From: JBCCGL01 sp039029275
GTDB taxonomy: Bacteria; Pseudomonadota; Gammaproteobacteria; JBCCGL01
NCBI GenBank assembly: GCA_039029275.1
Contig: JBCCGL010000002.1
Location: 186,001 to 250,000 of the forward strand
Reading direction: 5' to 3'
DNA: 64,000 nucleotides
Both the position numbers and the translations under genes were made by a program. The notes beneath the pieces are model-generated. The model was not told the DNA's origin. It saw only the letters and a list, made by a program, of their open reading frames with translations, and did not search any database. Each line of letters begins with the position of its first letter. Position 1 is the first letter of the stretch. Shown one piece after another: positions 1 through 7,591 of the stretch.

Positions 1-634
1 CGATATCGGCGATGCAGTACTCGTCACCGCACATATAGTTTCGATCAGCCAAATGCCGATCGAGCACATCGAGCTGGCGTTTGGTTTCCATTGCGTAGCG
101 ATTGATCGGGTATTCCATCGGATAAGGGGCGTATTTGTAAAAGTGCCCAAACCCACCTCCAAGAAACGACGAACTGCTCTCTTGCCAAAACAACCATGAA
201 AGACACTCCGCGTAGCCGGATTCGTCTTGCGGGATCAGGGCGCCGAATTTACGCGCAAGATAGTGCAGAATGGCGCAGGATTCGAAGACCGGTCGTGCTG
301 GATTGACGGAGCAATCGAGAAGCACCGGAATTTTTGAGTTCGGATTAAGCTTGACGAAGTCCGAGCCAAATTGTTCGCCCTCACCGATGTCAACCAACCA
401 GGCATCGTATTCGGCGCCGCTATGGCCAAGCGCCAATAACTCTTCCAGCATCACCGTGATTTTTACGCCGTTGGGGGTCGCCAGCGAGTACAACTGTAGC
501 GGATGGGCGCCGCGCGGGAGTTCTTTCTCGTGAGTGGCGCCGGCAATCGGTCGATTGATGTTGGCGAATTTTCCGCCGCTCGATTTGTCCCATTGCCAAA
601 CGCGCGGGGGTGTGTATTCGTGTTCTGTGCTCAT
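1..634 (-). CDS. yghU: YghU-type glutathione S-transferase / GSH-dependent disulfide-bond oxidoreductase (3' end outside window)
   Basis: The reading frame starts at ATG 634 on the minus strand and stays open to base 1, giving about 211 N-terminal residues of a family that is about 288 residues in E. coli. Near-invariant YghU stretches are visible: the N-terminal VWQWDK and FANINRP, then LYSLATPNG, MLEELLALG, NPNSKIPVL, FLGGGFGHFY and the start of a GDEYCIAD helix. This gives a thioredoxin-fold N-terminal half and the start of the all-helical GST domain. Family members are cytosolic and use glutathione for disulfide-bond reductase and peroxide-reducing activity. The gene diverges from the serine-hydrolase-like gene at 739, with a shared 104-bp intergenic region. 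Identification is by remembered family sequence and is strong; the exact substrate is unknown. Confidence 0.93.
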   Translation of the reverse strand, partial: MSTEHEYTPPRVWQWDKSSGGKFANINRPIAGATHEKELPRGAHPLQLYSLATPNGVKITVMLEELLALGHSGAEYDAWLVDIGEGEQFGSDFVKLNPNSKIPVLLDCSVNPARPVFESCAILHYLARKFGALIPQDESGYAECLSWLFWQESSSSFLGGGFGHFYKYAPYPMEYPINRYAMETKRQLDVLDRHLADRNYMCGDEYCIADI

Positions 635-738
635 GGTGATTGTGTGCCTCTTAAAAATCGTCGCCAAAATTCTGGTAAGCTCAGACTACAGTAGATGCGA
701 CAAGTTCGCACTCAGGCCTCACCCGGGAGGTTTCAAAT

Positions 739-1833
739 ATGCTGGACACAACACCGCGCGAACGCGCAGATGGCTGGGTGGTTAGCACGCCGGAGAATGC
801 GCAGTTTGATCCACACAGCATCGACAGCCTCACGGGCTGGATTGCCGATAATCAGTATTACCACAACCACCACGCCGTGCTGATTGAGCACGCGGGTACA
901 CTCGTTTACGAAACCTACCTTAAGGGCGAAGACAACCGCTACGGTGAACCACTGGGAAAGCGTCAGCATACAGCGGACGATCTCCACGATCTGCGCGGTA
1001 CGACGACCGGCGTCACATCGCTCCTGCTCGGGATTGCGCTCAAAGACAATTTTGTCGAGGCACTGGAAACACCGCTGGTCGACTACCTCGTCAATCTTCC
1101 GATTGAATTTCGCAACGGTGCCGAATCGATACAGCTTAAGCACGCCCTGAGCATGACAGCAGGCCTGAAGTGGGACGAATGGTCAAAGCCCTTCGGCAAC
1201 TGGCAAAACGACGAATACCGCATGCACTTGACTAACGATCCAATCGGAATGGTTTTGCGACGGCCGCTTGAGCATAAGCCTGGTACAGCATGGCGGTACA
1301 ACGGCGGCATGAGTGAAGTCATAGCCGCTGTGATTGAACAGATTTCCGGAGAGCGAATTGACAAGTTTGCGCAGCGCGTACTGTTCAAGCCGCTCGGTAT
1401 CTCGCAGTTTGAGTGGTTGGGTTCAGATAACTGGCGGCCGTCGGGTACCCCAAGCGCGTCTTCCGGTTTGCGCCTGCGTGCGCGTGATCTCGCCAAGATC
1501 GGTTCAGTCGTGCGCAATCACGGCGTATGGAATGGAGATCAAATTGTGCCGCGTGATTGGGTGCGCGCATCTGCGATGCAACAAATTGGTGATGTTGATC
1601 AGGGGATGCGCGGGACGTACGGTTACGGCTTACACTGGTGGTTGGGTGAGTCGAACGGTATTCCGAAATATCGGTTTTTCGGCGCCTTTGGCAACGGTGG
1701 GCAGCAGCTGATTGTTGTGCCCGAACGCGATCTGGTGGTGACGATTTTCGCCGGTAACTACTGGCACCCGCGACAGTATATGCTCAACTGGTTGTTGTGG
1801 CGTATTGTATTCGCCCATCGCTCGCACAGCTAA
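739..1833 (+). CDS. Beta-lactamase/penicillin-binding-fold protein lacking the catalytic Ser-x-x-Lys
   Basis: A 364-residue protein with the class C beta-lactamase (serine hydrolase) fold. The downstream half is typical: a MTAGLKWDEW segment, a Tyr at residue 187 in the YxN position (read as Y-N-G), and an FGAFGNGGQ strand followed by VVPERDLVV. Where the family carries S-x-x-K just before TSLLxGIA, this protein reads G87-T88-T89-T90, so both the nucleophile and the general base are absent. No signal peptide is evident, so it is probably cytoplasmic. It may be a binding protein or a pseudo-enzyme rather than a hydrolase. It sits alone between yghU (divergent) and the convergent methyltransferase gene whose stop is 4 bp away. 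An AGG-type ribosome site lies near 729. Fold assignment is firm; function is unknown. Confidence 0.85.
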   Translation: MLDTTPRERADGWVVSTPENAQFDPHSIDSLTGWIADNQYYHNHHAVLIEHAGTLVYETYLKGEDNRYGEPLGKRQHTADDLHDLRGTTTGVTSLLLGIALKDNFVEALETPLVDYLVNLPIEFRNGAESIQLKHALSMTAGLKWDEWSKPFGNWQNDEYRMHLTNDPIGMVLRRPLEHKPGTAWRYNGGMSEVIAAVIEQISGERIDKFAQRVLFKPLGISQFEWLGSDNWRPSGTPSASSGLRLRARDLAKIGSVVRNHGVWNGDQIVPRDWVRASAMQQIGDVDQGMRGTYGYGLHWWLGESNGIPKYRFFGAFGNGGQQLIVVPERDLVVTIFAGNYWHPRQYMLNWLLWRIVFAHRSHS

Positions 1834-1836
1834 GTT

Positions 1837-2754
1837 TCATAACGACTGCCGAGCAACGTCCAGCGCCTGGATATGCTGAGGTCCAAACCCGCAACATCCG
1901 CCCAACAGTCGAACACCTTTCTCAAGCCATCCCCGAGCGTATTCACTTAGTTTTTGTGGATCGATAACATCGTCGAAATTCCAGTGCGGAATCCCGAAGC
2001 GCCCGGATTCGGGATAAACGCCAATTGGTCCAGGCCAGTGACGCTGCACGATTTCCAATGCGGCGTCGACGTCGGTCACGGGTGTGTGCATGACGTTGAA
2101 CGGTGCCGCTTCGTAGCCACGGATTTCAGATATCAGAATTTCAAAATCGGTTTGCGCATGATCAAACACACTCAGGTGAGTAACATTATCAAACGAGCGT
2201 GCGCTCACCCCGATCCATACCGGTAAACCACTGGCGAGTGCCTCGTCGATCAGCACGATGCTTTTGTCGACGATCTGGCACATTTCCAATGCGATGATGT
2301 CGACACCGGCGTCGACCAAAATTGCAATCTGCTCGTGAGCCGCGCTGCGAAGACCGGAAGTGCTGTGCCAGTAAGGGTCTTCAGGTCCCGCCCACTCGCA
2401 CACCGAACCGGCAATTGCAACGCGGCGATCAGCAGCTTTGTCGCGTGCCTGAATCGCGAGCTTGACCGCGTCCTGATTGATCTTTCTTACGCAATCACCC
2501 AGACGAGCCGGTTCAAGTACGTGCCGCCCGGCGCAGATGGTGTTTGCGATAATCACCTCGGCGCCAGCCTGTATGTAGCGCTCGTGGCATTGCTGAATGA
2601 CAGCCGGATGCGTTAGCACAGCCGACGCGCTCCAGACTTTTTCATCCATCGGTACACCCGCTTTGTTTAGCTCTGTCGCCATTCCACCGTCGATCAAAAC
2701 AGGTGGTCCGTTGCCGAGAAGCCTTTGTGTTAGCCAGTCGCAGTGTGCATTCAT
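1837..2754 (-). CDS. Homocysteine S-methyltransferase-family protein
   Basis: A 305-residue cytosolic TIM-barrel protein of the homocysteine-binding methyltransferase family (betaine-, S-methylmethionine- or cobalamin-dependent homocysteine methyltransferases). The N-terminus has VLIDGGMATEL and the C-terminus has the zinc-binding G-G-C-C-G. The first zinc ligand of the usual three-cysteine site, normally within a G-x-N-C motif, is not a Cys here: the corresponding stretch reads F-N-V-M-H-T-P, so a His or another residue may substitute. This belongs to a divergent subfamily whose methyl donor cannot be assigned. It lies convergent to the beta-lactamase-like gene and divergent from the chemoreceptor. 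Closeness to a demethylase-like flavoprotein suggests a role in methylated-compound catabolism, which is inference. Confidence 0.85.
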   Translation of the reverse strand: MNAHCDWLTQRLLGNGPPVLIDGGMATELNKAGVPMDEKVWSASAVLTHPAVIQQCHERYIQAGAEVIIANTICAGRHVLEPARLGDCVRKINQDAVKLAIQARDKAADRRVAIAGSVCEWAGPEDPYWHSTSGLRSAAHEQIAILVDAGVDIIALEMCQIVDKSIVLIDEALASGLPVWIGVSARSFDNVTHLSVFDHAQTDFEILISEIRGYEAAPFNVMHTPVTDVDAALEIVQRHWPGPIGVYPESGRFGIPHWNFDDVIDPQKLSEYARGWLEKGVRLLGGCCGFGPQHIQALDVARQSL

Positions 2755-2940
2755 ACAGTTATCGAGCAGTTATCAATAAACTCATCATCAAATAACCGGC
2801 GAATCCCGGCAAGACCACGGATCGTGCTCAATCCTCGATTGCGCAGTTTAAGCGTGTGCGTCGAAATTTACGCGCTACTAAAGCTTGTTCTGCATCAGCC
2901 GTTACATGCATGGCAACAACAGGGAACAGATTCAAAACGT

Positions 2941-4605
2941 ATGTTTTATCGGGATTTTTTCTACACGGCTGCTGCGTGCCTGGTGATCATCGCCGGATTT
3001 GTCAGCATCGTAATGAGCGGTGTGATCCCCGTCGAATCAACAGTATGGGTCGGAGTATGTGCAATATTCGTTGCGGGATTTGTTGCATTTCTTATCCTCT
3101 ATAAACGGCATGGAGAGATTGCGCAGTCACTGGCTAAAATTTCTTCCACGGTGAGGCAAAACAGCGGCAATGCGAGGCTTAGTTCTAACCTCTCACTCGC
3201 CGCTTCGGTTGATGCTGCCTGTGAATCAGTCGAGTGTGCGCAAAAAAACAATCACGCTATCGCGAACGTCAGCTCACGAATCGCGATTTCGGCTGCTGAG
3301 GTGTCATTTCTCTCTGAGCAAATCAATCAAGAGATTGATAACCAACTGACCCAAATCGGCAAAATTACTCAATCCAGCAACGATATCTGCGAGAACATGG
3401 AGGCCGCGGTGTCAGAGAATGAATCATTGTGCGAACTGTCACGACAAACCCGCGCCGCGAGTTACATAGGGCAGGAAAGCATCAACGAAGCGCAAACACA
3501 AATGCAGCAAACCGGCTCGCGAGTGCAAAACGCGGCAGACATCATGGTGAAACTTGAAGATCGGGCTGCCCAGATTATTCAGATCACATCCGTGATTAGC
3601 GGCATCGCCGAACAAACCAATTTACTCGCGCTGAATGCGGCCATCGAAGCCGCTCGAGCCGGCGAGCAAGGTCGCGGGTTCGCGGTAGTTGCCGACGAAG
3701 TACGCAGTCTGGCAACGCGTACGGCTGAAGCCACAACGGAGATTGGTGACATGGTCGCGCTGATCAATCAGGAGACAGGAAGCGCCGCAGAGACCATGCG
3801 TACTCTGGTTAACGAAGTCGGAAAAAGTCAGGACTGCACAAGCAAAGTGCACAGTCAATTGTCAGAAATTCTGGGCTATGCGCGCGACGTTGAATCGCGT
3901 GTGAAAGAAAATGGCGAGCGATCTGAAACGATTGGAACGCGCCAGGACGAGATTACCAAAGCGCTTCAACGGTTTTCGGCGCATCTGGACGATGCCTCAA
4001 GCCAGATAAGTACTATTGCCGGACAATCGCAGTCTCTTTCAGAAATGACCGAGGGTGTGTTCGAAACCATGGGAGCGAAAAATCTCGATGGTGAACACTC
4101 CGAAGTTGTTAGCGAAGCAGTGGCGGCTGCGGCCGCAATTGAAGCGTGTTTTGACGCGGGCATACAGTCCGGTGAAATCAGTGAATCAGACCTGATGGAC
4201 CGGGACTATAAAGTCGTTAGCGGGACGTCACCGGAAAAGTTCGAAACCCGTTTCGATAAATTCACTGATAAATACCTTCCTGACATCCAGGAACCCATTC
4301 TGGAACGTCACCCATTTATCGCTTACGCAGGCGCGGTCGACAATAACGGGTATTTTCCCACGCATAATCGCTGCTTTACCCAGCCGTTGACGGGCGACTA
4401 CGAAAAAGACCTGGCCGGAAACCGAACCAAGCGAATCTTCAATGATCGCACTGGTTCTCGCTGTGGCGCCCACACGAAAGAACTGCTGCTGCAAACGTAC
4501 AAACGCGATACCGGTGAAATAATGCACGACCTGAGCGTGCCAATTTATGTGAACGGTCGCCATTGGGGTGGATTTCGCGTGGGCTACCGAGCCAGCACCG
4601 AGTAG
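2941..4605 (+). CDS. Methyl-accepting chemotaxis protein with C-terminal sensor domain
   Basis: Start chosen at ATG 2941, giving 554 residues. The same frame is open back to 2743 but would run over the start of the divergent gene and precede a natural transmembrane N-terminus. Two transmembrane segments (about residues 6-28 and 34-52) are joined by a very short loop, so there is no periplasmic sensor. A coiled coil and the methyl-accepting hairpin follow. The hairpin tip reads GIAEQTNLLALNAAIEAA, then GRGFAVVADEVRSLA. After the signalling domain a globular domain of about 150 residues ends the protein, with conserved-looking GYFPTHN, RTKRIF, LLQTYKRDTGE and a final HWGGFRVGY. It looks Cache-like but is cytoplasmic by topology. 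The ligand is unknown. No CheB/CheR pentapeptide is seen at the end. Confidence 0.88.
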   Translation: MFYRDFFYTAAACLVIIAGFVSIVMSGVIPVESTVWVGVCAIFVAGFVAFLILYKRHGEIAQSLAKISSTVRQNSGNARLSSNLSLAASVDAACESVECAQKNNHAIANVSSRIAISAAEVSFLSEQINQEIDNQLTQIGKITQSSNDICENMEAAVSENESLCELSRQTRAASYIGQESINEAQTQMQQTGSRVQNAADIMVKLEDRAAQIIQITSVISGIAEQTNLLALNAAIEAARAGEQGRGFAVVADEVRSLATRTAEATTEIGDMVALINQETGSAAETMRTLVNEVGKSQDCTSKVHSQLSEILGYARDVESRVKENGERSETIGTRQDEITKALQRFSAHLDDASSQISTIAGQSQSLSEMTEGVFETMGAKNLDGEHSEVVSEAVAAAAAIEACFDAGIQSGEISESDLMDRDYKVVSGTSPEKFETRFDKFTDKYLPDIQEPILERHPFIAYAGAVDNNGYFPTHNRCFTQPLTGDYEKDLAGNRTKRIFNDRTGSRCGAHTKELLLQTYKRDTGEIMHDLSVPIYVNGRHWGGFRVGYRASTE

Positions 4606-4648
4606 CTAATTTTTCTGCTCGCTCCCTTTATCGCGCGCTCATTGCCGC

Positions 4649-4654
4649 TACAAT
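4649..4654 (+). promoter_or_regulatory. Candidate -10 element upstream of the flavoprotein gene
   Basis: TACAAT lies 28 bp before the TTG start of the flavoprotein gene. A weak TTTATC sits about 16 bp upstream as a possible -35. The 76-bp gap contains no terminator-like hairpin, so read-through from the chemoreceptor gene is also possible. Confidence 0.35.
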
Positions 4655-4681
4655 GCGAAAATACCCAGTGGGAGATTCTAC

Positions 4682-6634
4682 TTGCCACAGGCATTTTCGC
4701 GGTTGCTATCACCGCTCGATATCGGCGCGTTAACGGTTCGTAATCGTGTGCTGGTTTCAGCGCATGTTCCCGGTTTTGCAGAAGATAACAAACCAGGGGA
4801 TGCCTACATCCGGTATCACCGCACCTACGCCGAAAACGGTGTTGGCCTGCAAATTACCGGCGGAACACCGGTGCATGAATCTGGGCTTTTAAGCACCGCA
4901 AAAAACACACTGTGGAACCTGGATGAATCAATTGTTCCGGGTTATCGCGCTCTGAGCGCGGCTGTGCACGCAGAGGGTGGCCGAATTCTTGCGCAGCTGG
5001 CCCATAGCGCCGGAACCGTGCTGATCAACGAGCCGGGTTGGGTCAGTTGGTCTGCGTCGGTAACGCGTTCAGAGACGACGGGTGTAATTTCACACGCAAT
5101 GACGCTCGCCGAAATTCGTGAGGTAATTTCGGCGTTTGGCGACGCTGCGGAGCGCGCCGCGCGCGGCAATATGGACGGTGTCGAAATTCTCAGTGCGTTC
5201 GGATTTTTACCGCAGGCTTTCTTGTCACCGCTGACAAACTTCCGCGCCGACAGCTACGGCGGATCGCTGCAGAACCGGCAGCGATTTCTGTTTGAATTGA
5301 TCGAAGAGGTTCGCTCCCGCATCGGGCCGAACAAAATTTTGGGTATTCGGATCCCTGGAGACGAGTTCGAACCCGGTGGGTTGACGCTTGACGATATGAA
5401 ATCCGTCTGCCGTGCGCTTACACAAACGCGCAATGTCGACTACCTGAATATCATCGCCCACACAAACATCACCCATACGGGGCGTGGAAAGCATTGGGCA
5501 CCAACGCCGAGTGCGCCCGGGACTTTTGTCCACTTGGCTGCCGCCATTCGCAGCGAGGTCGACGTGCCTGTTTTCACAGTCGGGCGAATCACCGACCCGC
5601 GTCACGCCGAAAAAATTCTGGCCGCCGGGCAGGCCGACATGGTCGGCATGACGCGCGCGCATATATGCGACCCTGAAATTGTCAGCAAAATCAGGCGCAA
5701 CACACTTGCTCAGATTCGCCCCTGCGTTGGCGCGAATACCTGCATCGCAAATCGCTACGTGGGGAAAACGATACGCTGTATGCACAATGCCGGTGTGGCG
5801 GAACCCGGGTCGATTATTGTTAAAACCACGCGCCCGAAAAAAATCGCGGTAATCGGTGGTGGCCCCGCCGGTCTCGAGTGTGCACGTATCTCAGCAGAAC
5901 GCGGCCACCGTGTGGCGCTTTTCGAGCGCGATGAAAAAGTGGGCGGGCAGCTTGCGCTGTGGGCAATGGCGCCATCAATGCGCGAACTCGGCGGCATCAT
6001 TCGATGGCGAATCGACGAGTTGAATCGCCTTGGCGTAGAGATGCAGTGCGGTCGCGAAATTCTGGAGGACGAAGTTGACACGCTCGATGCAGATATCGTC
6101 GTTGTCGCGACCGGTTCAGACGATCACACCGGCTCAATTACAAGCGATGGCTCGGTGCAGATTGTCTCACCGCACGCCGTGTTGCGTGGAAACGGAGTCG
6201 CTGACAAACACGTACTGGTTTTCAACGAGGGCCGCGGGCAAGCGGGCTTGGTCGCCGCGGAAGTTCTCCTGCGACAATCCTGCGCGGTGGAGATCATCAC
6301 CTCGGACATCGCCGTTGCCGCCGACGTGGACCCAACAAATCGCAACGCCTGGTACGAGCGTTTGGGAGAGGCTGGCGTTGAATTCACATCAGGCTACGTC
6401 GTGGAATCTGTTGCGCGGAGAGAGGTTCGCTTGCGCAATGTGTTTGACCGGCGAGCAAGAATCCGCCGCGACGTTGATTTGATCGTAAGCTGGTACGGGT
6501 GCCGTTCGAACAATGCATTGGCGAACGTGAAACTGTCTGGCAATAAACAAATCCACTCAATCGGCGATTGCCAGTCACCGCGCAATGTGGAGATCGCAAT
6601 TAGCGAGGCCAGTGTGCTGGCCAACACACTTTAA
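4682..6634 (+). CDS. Old-yellow-enzyme/FAD-dependent oxidoreductase, trimethylamine-dehydrogenase / N-methylproline-demethylase-like
   Basis: A 650-residue protein starting at TTG 4682, with GGGAG 7 bp upstream. Residues about 1-340 form an FMN-binding old-yellow-enzyme barrel (RNRVLVSAH, QLAHSAG, FLSPLTNFRADSYGGS). Residues 348-366 are the iron-sulfur segment. Residues from about 386 form a dinucleotide-binding dehydrogenase domain with IGGGPAGLE. In trimethylamine dehydrogenase and dienoyl-CoA reductase the cluster is bound by C-x2-C-x2-C and a distal Cys. Here the pattern is C348, A351, C354 and C366, so one ligand is Ala. A C-V-G-A-x-x-C form is, to my recollection, typical of N-methylproline (stachydrine pathway) demethylases, so oxidative N-demethylation is a reasonable hypothesis. 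The 3' end overlaps the convergent cysZ stop by 4 bp. Confidence 0.82.
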   Translation: MPQAFSRLLSPLDIGALTVRNRVLVSAHVPGFAEDNKPGDAYIRYHRTYAENGVGLQITGGTPVHESGLLSTAKNTLWNLDESIVPGYRALSAAVHAEGGRILAQLAHSAGTVLINEPGWVSWSASVTRSETTGVISHAMTLAEIREVISAFGDAAERAARGNMDGVEILSAFGFLPQAFLSPLTNFRADSYGGSLQNRQRFLFELIEEVRSRIGPNKILGIRIPGDEFEPGGLTLDDMKSVCRALTQTRNVDYLNIIAHTNITHTGRGKHWAPTPSAPGTFVHLAAAIRSEVDVPVFTVGRITDPRHAEKILAAGQADMVGMTRAHICDPEIVSKIRRNTLAQIRPCVGANTCIANRYVGKTIRCMHNAGVAEPGSIIVKTTRPKKIAVIGGGPAGLECARISAERGHRVALFERDEKVGGQLALWAMAPSMRELGGIIRWRIDELNRLGVEMQCGREILEDEVDTLDADIVVVATGSDDHTGSITSDGSVQIVSPHAVLRGNGVADKHVLVFNEGRGQAGLVAAEVLLRQSCAVEIITSDIAVAADVDPTNRNAWYERLGEAGVEFTSGYVVESVARREVRLRNVFDRRARIRRDVDLIVSWYGCRSNNALANVKLSGNKQIHSIGDCQSPRNVEIAISEASVLANTL

Positions 6635-7413
6635 GCGCTGGTGCTGTCTGCATCCTGTGACAGGTCGTTGACCCAGATGCTGGTCGCGGCGCAAACCGAT
6701 ACCGGCATCGCAATCAGGTTCACGATCGGGATCGCCGTCATCAGGGTGATGCCACCGCCAAAACCGAGCGCGATTCCGCGTCGAGATTTCATAAAGGTTT
6801 TGATCTGACCAAAGCGGTAATCGTTGTTACCCATGGGGTAGTCAAGATACTCCAGGGCCAGCATCCAGGCGCCAAAAGCGAACCACAGAAAAGGTGCCGC
6901 AAGATTCAGCACCGGAATCCAGGTCAAAATCAGCAAGGGAATCATCCACAGCAGCAGATAAACCAGCTTGTGTAGTTCCGATGCCAGTGTTTTCGGGATG
7001 CTGTGCAGCACGTGCGCGAGAGACTCGTTCGACTGACTCACGTCGCCGCGCAGGTGATGCTCGGCCTTCTCGGCAAGCAGACTGTTGAAAGGCGCGGCGA
7101 TGAAGTTTGCGACCAAGGTGAAGGTATACGTGAGAATGATCAGCACCGCGGCGCCAAAGATCATCCACAGAAGTACTTCCAGCAAGCCGATGAGCCAGCC
7201 GATCAGCCAGATGTCTTTCCAATCGGCGATAAAGTCCGGGGTCAGCCAATCGATCAGAAGCCCGTAATAATGCAGTCCTACGGCGATCAGCCCTATGAAT
7301 ATGACCACATTGATCGCCAGTGGAATCGCCACAAATTTGCGCAATGCGGGTGCGCGGATCAGCTTGAAGCCGTAACCAAGGTGGCGTGCACCGTTGAAAA
7401 AGTCAGCAATCAT
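6631..7413 (-). CDS. cysZ: CysZ-like sulfate uptake membrane protein (EI24 family)
   Basis: Start chosen at ATG 7413, giving 260 residues, close to E. coli CysZ (253). An upstream in-frame extension to 7848 would run over the divergent smc start and is not credible. The N-terminus MIADFFNGARHLGYGFKLI is family-typical. Four strongly hydrophobic stretches are visible near residues 25-48, 70-95, 145-170 and 205-235. Later come the family-like YLDYPMGNN and SRRGIALGFGGG motifs. CysZ is an inner-membrane protein for sulfate uptake feeding cysteine synthesis. It is divergent from smc across 178 bp, an arrangement common in gammaproteobacteria. Confidence 0.92.
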   Translation of the reverse strand: MIADFFNGARHLGYGFKLIRAPALRKFVAIPLAINVVIFIGLIAVGLHYYGLLIDWLTPDFIADWKDIWLIGWLIGLLEVLLWMIFGAAVLIILTYTFTLVANFIAAPFNSLLAEKAEHHLRGDVSQSNESLAHVLHSIPKTLASELHKLVYLLLWMIPLLILTWIPVLNLAAPFLWFAFGAWMLALEYLDYPMGNNDYRFGQIKTFMKSRRGIALGFGGGITLMTAIPIVNLIAMPVSVCAATSIWVNDLSQDADSTSA

Positions 7414-7591
7414 ATGTCGATTCCAACACGAGGGGTTTTGAAATTGCGATGTCGCGAGTAGCCAATTCCAATCGCGATAAAAGAAATTATACCAATTTGA
7501 GTGCGTCACGATAAAATCCCGTCTTTCGTTAGGCTGACAAATCACACGGACTGCGGTCTCCAGTGTTGCCATCATCAGGAAGCAGTGCTCG

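Noticed and set aside
2743..2940. Upstream extension of the chemoreceptor reading frame to ATG 2743
   Set aside because: It overlaps the start of the divergent methyltransferase gene and has no membrane or domain features. The ATG at 2941 begins a natural transmembrane helix.
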